13,432 nt of DNA, taken from Spirochaetota bacterium. Lineage in GTDB: Bacteria > Spirochaetota > UBA4802 > JAFGJZ01. The first letter of the stretch is position 1. Each line of letters starts with the position of its first letter. Of the stretch, positions 1 through 5,209 are shown one piece after another. The notes beneath the pieces were generated by a model that ran no database searches, was not told where the DNA came from, and saw only the letters and a program-made list of their open reading frames with translations. Location of the stretch: the NCBI GenBank assembly GCA_023396665.1, contig JAEWVL010000042.1, forward strand, positions 1-13,432, read 5' to 3'. The position numbers were made by a program, and so were the translations under genes.

Positions 1-17
1 CCATAAGGTATCCCCCC
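1..17 (-). promoter_or_regulatory. Possible G-run ribosome binding site of a gene leaving the window to the left
   Basis: Read on the minus strand, GGGGGG (17 down to 12) is followed after 7 nt by an ATG (4 down to 2), the spacing expected for a ribosome binding site and start codon. GGGGG can pair with the CCUCC of 16S rRNA through one G-U pair. Only one codon is inside the window, so the gene itself cannot be judged. The site is also one of the seven TATCCCCCC words in this window. Confidence 0.3.
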
Positions 18-191
18 GTATATAACAGATTGAAAGCAATTCTAATATATGCATTGAGCTGTCTCTTTTCCAGTTTATAGCTGGAGGATACTGGAGTGGA
101 AGAAAAGCTAACGCGCTGCTGAGCGATTTAGCGCTTGCAATTTCTGTTCTGTCGCTACCCTACTGACGAATACCGTATTACAGAGGCGCCT

Positions 192-743
192 GTGAATCAT
201 AGCAAGTACCATATTTTATGCACGGACATCACCACTCTTTCTGTGGATGCGATTGTGAACGCGGCGAACGAAACGCTTCTCGGCGGCGGCGGTGTCGACG
301 GCGCCATTCACCGTGCGGCCGGCCCCGAATTGCTTGCGGAATGCAGAAGTATCGGCGGCTGCAAAACCGGCGAGGCCAAGTTGACAAAGGGCTACCGGCT
401 GCCGGCCAAATATGTCATTCACACGGTGGGACCCGTTTGGCATGGCGGCGCGCGGGGCGAAGCAGCACTCTTGCACAGCTGTTACATCAATTCACTGAAA
501 CTGGCGAAGCAATATGATTGTCACAGCATCGCATTTCCCTGTATTTCGACGGGGGTCTACGCTTTCCCCAAAGACGAGGCCGCGCGGATTGCCCTCGCTG
601 CCTGCGATGAGTTTTTTTCTGCCAGTGGGTTTCGTCTGCGAGTTATTCTTCGCCTGTTTTTCCAGAGCGGATACAGATTACTATTTCGCAATTTTATGAA
701 ACGATGTCTGGTACTTCTGCATAACTATGTGAAGCTATTCTAA
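192..743 (+). CDS. Macrodomain (ADP-ribose-binding / O-acetyl-ADP-ribose deacetylase-like) protein, C-terminus frameshifted
   Basis: Macrodomains bind ADP-ribose, and stand-alone bacterial members often deacetylate O-acetyl-ADP-ribose or remove ADP-ribose from proteins. I prefer the GTG at 192 over the upstream TTG at 135, because AGAGG lies 5-6 nt before it and homology begins at once. Counting from there: VDAIVNAAN at 18-26, the loop LLGGGGVDGAIHRAAGPEL at 29-48, YVIHTVGPVW at 75-84 and the phosphate loop STGVYAFP at 120-127. The usual GDIT near the start reads TDIT. After about residue 143 the family pattern is lost in this frame. It reappears one frame over as FFACFSRADTDYYFAIL, ending at a TGA at 697-699, which would give a normal 169-residue protein. 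The switch lies at or just after T7 at 612-618. As written, the protein is 183 residues with an unrelated tail and lacks the last strand and helix, so it may be a decaying gene. A sequencing error is the main alternative. Confidence 0.85.
   Translation: MNHSKYHILCTDITTLSVDAIVNAANETLLGGGGVDGAIHRAAGPELLAECRSIGGCKTGEAKLTKGYRLPAKYVIHTVGPVWHGGARGEAALLHSCYINSLKLAKQYDCHSIAFPCISTGVYAFPKDEAARIALAACDEFFSASGFRLRVILRLFFQSGYRLLFRNFMKRCLVLLHNYVKLF
612..618 (+). other. T7 homopolymer at the frameshift point of the macrodomain gene
   Basis: Seven consecutive T fall where the macrodomain homology leaves the long frame. With six T the frame would run on through FFLPVGFVCELFFACFSR to the TGA at 697-699. This is a typical place for slippage in replication, transcription or base calling. 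Confidence 0.6.
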
Positions 744-1002
744 CAAATTACTCATAATAGTTGATTACGTTTATATTATTTAGCATTAGCGATAAGAAAC
801 CCGTCAAATCAACACTCGTTAAAACAGAAACAAGTCCCATTTTTCAACAGTATTCATAGCAAATCTGACACTACTTATATATATGATCAATTAATTAACA
901 TTTGTAATATTATTTTAAACATGCCAATTCGCAAACCTTATTTTAACAGGTTTGTCGTTTTATAGTGGGTTATACTAGGGTATGGGTGTTTCGGGGTTTT
1001 TC
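744..1002. other. AT-rich non-coding stretch with one short inverted repeat
   Basis: No ORF with plausible composition or ribosome binding site is visible. The DNA is markedly AT-richer than its surroundings to the left. At 932-938 and 948-954 CAAACCT and AGGTTTG form a perfect 7-bp stem with a 9-nt loop. On the plus strand it is followed by TCGTTTTA, so it could be a weak terminator, but the T tract is poor. The minus-strand gene ending at 1003 has no other visible terminator. Confidence 0.4.
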
Positions 1003-1452
1003 TTATGTCGGGGTTTGTTTTTCCTCCAATTCCCAATTTATGCTCCATTCCGGCATATTTTTAGCTCCATTATGTCGCATACACAATTTATAGTCCACAT
1101 AGTTATGCGGGACTTTCTCTTTACCCTCGATTTCTCTTACAACCTCATCTAAAAATCCATCAATTGCCTTTGATACCAACGCTGAAACAGAAACCCGACA
1201 GAAAGTACGGAAAAACACACCAAGATTAAACACATCAACATCAAACACCAGGGTCAAAATCGCATACCCCATACCCTTCGGCTGGTACTCGACGGTTCTG
1301 TCAGGTCGATCAACATCAAGCAGCTCTGGATGCGCGGCATAATACTTACGAAGACACAGATTGATAATTTCTGAATGATTCATATTGCATCTCACACAGG
1401 CATCGATCAGTTTTTCAATATTCGTAAACAGAAGATTGATTGAAGTTCTCAT
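1003..1452 (-). CDS. Small putative DNA-binding protein with two ribbon-helix-helix-like units
   Basis: A 149-residue protein with a strong AGAAGGAG ribosome binding site just before the ATG at 1452. I do not recognise a named family. The N-terminus (about 3-40: TSINLLFTN, a helix, then MNHSEIINLCLRKYY) has the strand-helix-helix outline of an RHH domain. A second stretch (about 66-110: ILTLVFDVDVFNLG, then CRVSVSALVSKAIDGFLDEVV) repeats that outline, including the (N/S)(H/V)SE/SxL...A/L turn-helix pattern, which suggests an internal duplication able to act as a one-chain dimer. The C-terminal 35 residues are polar and contain KLCMRHN. There is no catalytic motif or membrane segment. It stands alone, opposite in direction to both neighbours, in AT-rich DNA. 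A transcriptional regulator or an antitoxin-like protein is an inference from fold outline only. Confidence 0.65.
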   Translation of the reverse strand: MRTSINLLFTNIEKLIDACVRCNMNHSEIINLCLRKYYAAHPELLDVDRPDRTVEYQPKGMGYAILTLVFDVDVFNLGVFFRTFCRVSVSALVSKAIDGFLDEVVREIEGKEKVPHNYVDYKLCMRHNGAKNMPEWSINWELEEKQTPT

Positions 1453-1469
1453 GGCATTCTCCTTCTGTT

Positions 1470-1499
1470 GTATAACGTTTTAGAAAGGGAAAATGTAAA
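1470..1499 (-). promoter_or_regulatory. Candidate sigma70-type promoter of the RHH-like gene
   Basis: On the minus strand TTTACA (1499-1494) is followed after 18 bp by TTATAC (1475-1470), about 18 bp before the ATG. The -10 lies in the imperfect palindrome GTTGTATAAC, a possible self-binding site for an RHH protein. The assignment is by eye and the -10 match is moderate. Confidence 0.35.
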
Positions 1500-1520
1500 A
1501 ATTACTCCCATTTAATAGGA

Positions 1521-1558
1521 GCGAAAGAGCATAAAAAGACGACACAACGCCCTTTCGC
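1521..1558. repeat. Inverted repeat GCGAAAG...CTTTCGC
   Basis: The perfect 7-bp arms at 1521-1527 and 1552-1558 can be lengthened by two G-C pairs after one mismatch, leaving an 18-nt AT-rich loop. It lies upstream of both divergent transcription units. It could be a regulatory hairpin or the scar of a former mobile element, and nothing decides between these. Confidence 0.4.
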
Positions 1559-1743
1559 CATTATTGATACTGAATTTGTCGCAAAACATTTATTACTTGC
1601 AAAGTAAGACAGCCCCTACTTTATAAAAGAGAGGCTTGCATCAGGATTGAACCGTCCATGCCTCATTATGCCGTTACAACCTTCTGCCGTACGGTTTGCA
1701 GGAGATTAAAAGAACGATCTGCTATTATTTCAGCTCAACAGCC

Positions 1744-1753
1744 TCATCGATGA
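1744..1753. promoter_or_regulatory. Palindrome TCATCGATGA, candidate toxin-antitoxin autoregulatory operator
   Basis: This perfect 10-bp palindrome lies 27 bp before the toxin GTG at 1781. Type II pairs of the RelE/Phd class usually repress their own promoter through palindromes in this position. That role is inferred. I could not place a convincing -35 next to it, although TATTAT at 1723-1728 is a possible -10. Confidence 0.35.
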
Positions 1754-1780
1754 ATTGATCGTCATTTTGGAGGGGGACTG

Positions 1781-2044
1781 GTGGAAATAAAATACTCCGA
1801 TAAGTCCGCTAAACAAATTAAGCGAATAGCAAAGGGAGATTTAAAAAGTGCAAGGATGATAGTTAACGAAATTGAACGATATGTCGAACAACCAACAGGG
1901 AAATTTGATATCAAATTTCTAAAGGGCAAATACGGTCTGTTTAAACGTCTTCGTGTTGGAAATTACAGAGTGATTTTTGACAGCGAGAATTATGTAATGT
2001 ATATTTATGAAGTACTGCATCGTCAGGAGGCCTTCAATGGTTGA
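1781..2044 (+). CDS. RelE/ParE-family toxin (type II toxin-antitoxin)
   Basis: An 87-residue protein of typical RelE size, starting at GTG 1781 behind a strong GGAGGGGG site (1769-1776). RelE-type toxins are ribosome-dependent mRNA endonucleases that cut in the A site. The family pattern is clear: YSDKSAKQIKRI at the start; KFLKGKYGLFKRLRVGNYRVIF at about 46-67, holding the conserved basic residues and the RVGNYRVIF strand; and the closing EVLHRQEAF with the usual His-Arg pair. It is the first gene of a two-gene unit. The antitoxin ATG lies inside its 3' end, an 8-bp overlap, so the two are probably translationally coupled. The toxin-first order is the reverse of classic relBE. A ParE-like gyrase target cannot be excluded from sequence alone. 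Confidence 0.88.
   Translation: MEIKYSDKSAKQIKRIAKGDLKSARMIVNEIERYVEQPTGKFDIKFLKGKYGLFKRLRVGNYRVIFDSENYVMYIYEVLHRQEAFNG
2025..2030 (+). promoter_or_regulatory. AGGAGG ribosome binding site of the antitoxin, inside the toxin gene
   Basis: AGGAGG at 2025-2030 is 6 nt before the ATG at 2037 and lies in the codons for the toxin's last conserved residues (HRQEA). It decides the antitoxin start at 2037 rather than the upstream in-frame ATG at 2007, and should help keep antitoxin output high although the gene is second. Confidence 0.75.
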
Positions 2045-2222
2045 AACTCAAATTATTAAAATCAAAAATAAGCCCGTAGCAGTTGTTCTTGATTATAAGG
2101 AATACCAGAAATTAATAGAATCCAGCCAGGACGCTGAAGATTACCGCCTTGCGTTAAAAACAAAAAAGGCTACAAAAAAATGGGTTTCTCACGAGAACCT
2201 GAAAAAAGACCTTGGTTTGTAA
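2037..2222 (+). CDS. Phd/YefM-like antitoxin
   Basis: A 61-residue protein partnered with the RelE-like toxin before it. The start ETQIIKIKNKPVAVVLDYKEYQKL fits the N-terminal DNA-binding domain of Phd/YefM-type antitoxins (IKKNGKPVAVLLSxEEYExL in the family). The C-terminus VSHENLKKDLGL matches the ISLEELKKELGL ending common in antitoxins of RelE partners, which wraps around the toxin. The middle (SQDAEDYRLALKTKKA) is charged and probably helical or flexible. Expected roles are neutralising the toxin and repressing the shared promoter, possibly at the palindrome at 1744-1753. No terminator is visible after it. Confidence 0.82.
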   Translation: MVETQIIKIKNKPVAVVLDYKEYQKLIESSQDAEDYRLALKTKKATKKWVSHENLKKDLGL

Positions 2223-2345
2223 TGTAACCATACTCAAACGGCTTGCAGGTAATGAGATCGGGATCATGAACAGGAAATTACGCCTGAAACCCTCTCAAGG
2301 TAAAAATAAAACAAACCCCATTCACACAAAGAACTGGAGAAATCA

Positions 2346-3272
2346 ATGCATACAGGTCCTGATTACTGGAAAAATTACATGGAGCGCTTTTTCGGCAAGG
2401 CTCTCATCGACGACTGGCAGAAAAGCTGCCGTGAAATAACGATACAATCAAACGGCGAAGACCTGCACCTCGAAACCTACCATGCCGGCGAAGACAAACC
2501 GACACTTGTTTTCTCACACGGCATCGCCGGATACGCGCGCGTTCTGCTACCCCTTATACTGCCGCTGTATCACCGCAACATCAACATCATCTGTCCCGAC
2601 CTCAAGGGCTACGGCTACAACAACCACGCCAGGGGCGACTTCAGCTGGGACGAACACGTCACGAACCTTATCGACTGCGCCAGATACGCGCGCGCGAAAT
2701 ATCACGGCACCCTCTTTCTGGGCGGCGCAAGTATGGGCGGGCCTCTCGCCTACGAGGCCGCGGTCCGATTCAGAAAAATCGACGGCCTCGTGTGCTGGTG
2801 CATGTGGGATATGAGCTCTCGCGAATTTATCGGGAACGAAACATCTCTCGGCAGAAAAACCCGGCTGCTGCTCCCTTTCATGAAACTCGCCGAACGCCTC
2901 TTCGGAAAACTGCGGCTCAGAACAACATCGCTGATCTCATACGATACTCTCAGCGGCAATCCCGAATTCAACAACATGGTACTCGAAGATCCACATGCCG
3001 GCACGGCCATCAGCCTGCGCGCCGCAATCAGCCTTATCACAAAAAGCAAACCGACACTGTCCTATGAAAATTTTATGCGTCCGATACTCGTCTTTCAGCC
3101 CGGCGCCGACCGCATGACGCCCTCAAAATACACCTACGAAGCCTACCTTCGCATCGGCAACCCCGACAAGCGCTATATCGAACTCGACGGTTGCGAACAT
3201 TTCCCCGTCGAAAAACGCTACTACGATGAATGGATAAGCAAGGTAAGTTCGTTTATCAAACTCAACAGCTGA
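2346..3272 (+). CDS. Alpha/beta hydrolase
   Basis: A 308-residue cytoplasmic alpha/beta-hydrolase fold enzyme with no signal peptide, starting at ATG 2346 behind GGAGA at 2336-2340. The catalytic outline is complete: oxyanion-hole region SHGIAGY (57-63), PDLKGYGYN (84-92), nucleophile elbow GGASMGG with Ser129, acid Asp255 in FQPGADRMTP and His285 in DGCEHFP. A cap region lies at about 155-235. The order and spacing fit the lysophospholipase or serine aminopeptidase S33-like group, but the substrate cannot be told. The membrane protein gene follows after 50 bp on the same strand, so the two may be cotranscribed. GC and codon use here are much higher than in the toxin-antitoxin pair just upstream, which marks the right edge of the AT-rich stretch. 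Confidence 0.87.
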   Translation: MHTGPDYWKNYMERFFGKALIDDWQKSCREITIQSNGEDLHLETYHAGEDKPTLVFSHGIAGYARVLLPLILPLYHRNINIICPDLKGYGYNNHARGDFSWDEHVTNLIDCARYARAKYHGTLFLGGASMGGPLAYEAAVRFRKIDGLVCWCMWDMSSREFIGNETSLGRKTRLLLPFMKLAERLFGKLRLRTTSLISYDTLSGNPEFNNMVLEDPHAGTAISLRAAISLITKSKPTLSYENFMRPILVFQPGADRMTPSKYTYEAYLRIGNPDKRYIELDGCEHFPVEKRYYDEWISKVSSFIKLNS

Positions 3273-3308
3273 AACCATTTGCAAAGCGATCAGCGCATAC
3301 AAGAACAA

Positions 3309-3315
3309 GGGGGGA
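3309..3315 (+). promoter_or_regulatory. G-run ribosome binding site deciding the start at 3323
   Basis: GGGGGGA is 7 nt before the ATG at 3323 but only 1-2 nt before the ATG at 3317, so translation should begin at MKYSKEQ. The site is part of the 12-bp string GGGGGGATATGA, which is repeated exactly before ribF on the other strand. Confidence 0.5.
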
Positions 3316-3322
3316 TATGACT

Positions 3323-4348
3323 ATGAAGTACTCAAAAGAACAGCTTGATCTCGCAGTAGAGAAAAAAATATTCACAGAACAACAGCTGAACGAATTCATC
3401 GCGATGGTCGAATCAGGCCGCGACAACACCTCACCGCTTCAAAAACTTCTTTACTACGGCGGCAGTCTTCTCATCATTTCGGCGCTCACATGGCTATTGG
3501 GCTCATGCTGGCAGGCTTTCGGCGCCGGTGGTCTGCTCGCGGTCTCGCTGGCCTATTTCATTGTCTTTCTTGTCGCCGCATTCATCGTTCACGACAGACT
3601 GAAACTGAAAATGGCGGGCAGCCTTTTATTCTGTGTCGCAATAGCGGTCGTTCCCCTTGTCGTTTACAGCATACTGAAGCTTTACGACTTCTGGCCCAAT
3701 CAGCACGAATACAGCGATTTTTATATCTGGATCAAAGGCCGCTGGGTCGTCCTTGAAATCTGCACCATCGCGGTCGCCCTGCCCCTGCTTTTGAAAACGA
3801 AGTTCCCCTTTATGATGTTTCTCATCTGCTTTTGTCTGTGGTTCATGTCGATGGATTTAGCGCCCTTGATCTTCGGCGAAAACAGCATCAGCTGGACGGC
3901 TCGCGCCCATATTTCAAAAGTCTTCGGAACTGTGATGCTTCTTGTCGCCTACATCGTTCATCTGAAAAAAGGAAAAGACTTCGCGTTTTGGCTTTACCTG
4001 TTCGGGCTTATTACACTCATTTCGGGCTTCTCGGTCTTTTATAACGACGATACGCTGCAGCTTGTCGTACTGTTGTGTATCCACATTCTCATGCTTGTTT
4101 TCGCGATATTTCTTCGTCAACCCGTGTTCATGGTGTTCGGAGTCATCGGCATAAGTGAGTTTTTGTCACGGGTCTCATATATCTGGTTCAAAGATTCGCC
4201 TCTTTTCCCCTTCAGCCTCACACTTGTCGGGGTCGCCCTGTTGGCGTGCGGTATCGTGTACCAGAAACACAGCAAAAAAATAGACACCATAATTTCATCG
4301 CGAGCACCTGCCTTTCTTGCAGCACTGCGGCCCCGTGAAGACGCGTGA
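3323..4348 (+). CDS. DUF2157-like polytopic membrane protein
   Basis: A 341-residue integral membrane protein. A short soluble N-terminus (about 1-40: YSKEQLDLAVEKKIFTEQQLNEFI) is followed by LQKLLYYGGSLLIISALTWL. This arrangement of a small helical domain, a linker and then many membrane helices is that of DUF2157-type predicted membrane proteins. I count about nine or ten hydrophobic helices from residue 42 to 325, with a polar loop of about 25 residues (FWPNQHEYSDFYIWIKGR) after the fourth, then a basic C-terminal tail (YQKHSKK...ALRPREDA). No transport or enzymatic motif is visible and the function is unknown. It may share a transcript with the hydrolase 50 bp upstream. The DUF assignment is from general resemblance only. 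Confidence 0.78.
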   Translation: MKYSKEQLDLAVEKKIFTEQQLNEFIAMVESGRDNTSPLQKLLYYGGSLLIISALTWLLGSCWQAFGAGGLLAVSLAYFIVFLVAAFIVHDRLKLKMAGSLLFCVAIAVVPLVVYSILKLYDFWPNQHEYSDFYIWIKGRWVVLEICTIAVALPLLLKTKFPFMMFLICFCLWFMSMDLAPLIFGENSISWTARAHISKVFGTVMLLVAYIVHLKKGKDFAFWLYLFGLITLISGFSVFYNDDTLQLVVLLCIHILMLVFAIFLRQPVFMVFGVIGISEFLSRVSYIWFKDSPLFPFSLTLVGVALLACGIVYQKHSKKIDTIISSRAPAFLAALRPREDA

Positions 4349-4357
4349 TTGTTGACT

Positions 4358-4385
4358 ATAGTATCAATAGAAAAGAAAATACTAT
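4358..4385. repeat. Inverted repeat ATAGTAT...ATACTAT, competing with the 4365-4410 hairpin
   Basis: Perfect 7-bp arms lie at 4358-4364 and 4379-4385. The left arm of the larger 4365-4410 hairpin falls in its loop, so the two stems could not form together. ACTATAGT at 4355-4362 is also a perfect palindrome. Confidence 0.45.
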
Positions 4386-4410
4386 TTACAATATTTTTTC
4401 TTTTCTATTG
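4365..4410. repeat. 15-bp perfect inverted repeat between membrane-protein gene and Rrf2 gene
   Basis: CAATAGAAAAGAAAA (4365-4379) is exactly complementary to TTTTCTTTTCTATTG (4396-4410), with a 16-nt AT-rich loop. It starts 16 bp after the stop of the membrane-protein gene and could act as its terminator, the T-rich arm serving as U tract. The near absence of G-C pairs makes it unlike a standard terminator, and a binding site or a regulatory hairpin before the Rrf2 gene is equally possible. From 4411 to 4523 I see nothing else that I can support. Confidence 0.6.
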
Positions 4411-4523
4411 TGTTACTTAAAAGTGCCGCATTGCTTTTATTTTCTTTAACTTAAGGGTACAGAGTGCTTCTTTGTATTCATTTTCAGTGAACTGTTAAAC
4501 TCTTTTCTCAACAAAGGTACTTT

Positions 4524-4946
4524 ATGGCATATTCGTTATCCTTTACACACGCAGTTTCGATCATCGTCTATATTGCTATCAAGATGAATTACGCCGACAG
4601 CGAAAATTATCTGTCAACCAGAAGCATATCTGAAAAGATGGGAATCCCCGTTCCGACGCTCAGCAAAGTACTGAAAAGTCTGGTGCAATCGGGAATACTC
4701 GTATCCAAAGAAGGCGCCCGGGGTGGTCTCTGTCTCGCCCGATCCGCCGCAAAAATCACCCTGCTCGACATCTTCACCGCGCTGGAACAGGAACAGCCCT
4801 TATTCAAACCGGTCAGCGGGCTCAATATTCACAGCGATGAAGTTGAACGTCTGAAGAATAATGTGAACAATTCACTGCTTTCAGCGGAAAAGGCCATGAA
4901 AAAGAGCCTTTCGAAGGTTACCATTTCACAACTGCTGATTCGATAA
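4524..4946 (+). CDS. Rrf2-family transcriptional regulator lacking the Fe-S cysteine set
   Basis: A 140-residue winged-helix regulator, starting at ATG 4524 behind AAAGG at 4513-4517. The N-terminal winged helix is typical: SFTHAVSIIVYIA (6-18), YLSTRSISEKMGIPVPTLSKVLKSLVQSGIL (29-59), then the wing SKEGARGGLCLAR. ITLLDIFTALE follows, with a polar C-terminal helix (EVERLKNNVNNSLLSAEKAMKKSL) that would dimerise. IscR- and NsrR-type members carry three cysteines after that ALE segment. Here the only cysteine is Cys70 in the wing, so iron-sulfur sensing of the usual kind is unlikely, and the protein is more like YwnA-type members. It probably controls the dehydrogenase unit downstream, where repeated half-sites lie, but this is inferred from position. 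Confidence 0.85.
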   Translation: MAYSLSFTHAVSIIVYIAIKMNYADSENYLSTRSISEKMGIPVPTLSKVLKSLVQSGILVSKEGARGGLCLARSAAKITLLDIFTALEQEQPLFKPVSGLNIHSDEVERLKNNVNNSLLSAEKAMKKSLSKVTISQLLIR

Positions 4947-5209
4947 GTTTTAATCTCCATCGGGGCAGTCACAAAACCGATCCCTTCAAACTGCCGTCTT
5001 CGAAAACACAGAGACACCTCATAAACTAAATATATTATATATTCAGTTTATTTAGTTGACATAATAGTACGATTCCCCCTCTTTATATCCGGTATGTGTT
5101 CTATATTAATATCCTCAGGCGAGGTGTGGATATTCTCGGGATCGTCCCTGATCGAATTCTGAAAACATCGTTATCAGAGATACTCCATTTCACCTGACAG
5201 AGGCATAAA
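4947..5209. other. 263-bp regulatory gap between the Rrf2 gene and the dehydrogenase
   Basis: This gap has no gene. It contains the half-site cluster at 5022-5057, TTGACA at 5056-5061 as a possible -35 with TTTATA at 5082-5087 downstream (20 bp apart, longer than ideal), and the palindrome ATATTAATAT at 5103-5112. The dehydrogenase ribosome binding site AGAGG is at 5199-5203. If the promoter is right, the leader is about 115 nt long. Confidence 0.5.
5022..5057. promoter_or_regulatory. Three-copy half-site cluster, candidate operator for the Rrf2 regulator
   Basis: The half-site AACT(A/G)AATA occurs at 5024-5032 (plus), 5040-5048 (minus, G variant) and 5049-5057 (minus). The first and second form a near-perfect dyad with 13-nt arms (5022-5034 and 5038-5050, one mismatch) centred on 5036. 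The second and third are tandem copies with no gap. The last copy overlaps TTGACA at 5056-5061, so a bound protein would block that -35. The neighbouring Rrf2 protein is the obvious candidate binder. The repeats are seen directly; their function is inferred. Confidence 0.5.

Larger units (their letters stand above)
1453..1780. other. 328-bp non-coding gap with several dyads between RHH gene and toxin-antitoxin pair
   Basis: I see no convincing gene. The gap holds GCGAAAG/CTTTCGC at 1521-1527 and 1552-1558, extendable by GC/GC after one mismatch, which is a long hairpin. It also holds AAAGTA/TACTTT at 1601-1606 and 1617-1622, the self-complementary CCGTACGG near 1687-1694, and TCATCGATGA at 1744-1753. 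No integron attC core pair, IS end or tRNA can be made out. Confidence 0.45.

Noticed and set aside
192..743. DarTG-type toxin-antitoxin based on the macrodomain
   Set aside because: DarG-like macrodomains belong to a different subtype and sit beside a DarT ADP-ribosyltransferase, which is absent. This protein looks like the common stand-alone type.
1453..1780. Integron cassette recombination site (attC) next to the toxin-antitoxin pair
   Set aside because: There are inverted repeats, but I found no matched RYYYAAC/GTTRRRY core pair and no integrase in the window.
2007..2036. Longer antitoxin starting at ATG 2007
   Set aside because: The extra ten residues (MKYCIVRRPS) come from toxin codons in another frame, whereas AGGAGG at 2025-2030 fits the ATG at 2037.
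2212..2439. 75-codon open frame before the hydrolase
   Set aside because: It overlaps the 5' end of the hydrolase in another frame, has no good ribosome binding site, and its translation is low-complexity basic sequence.
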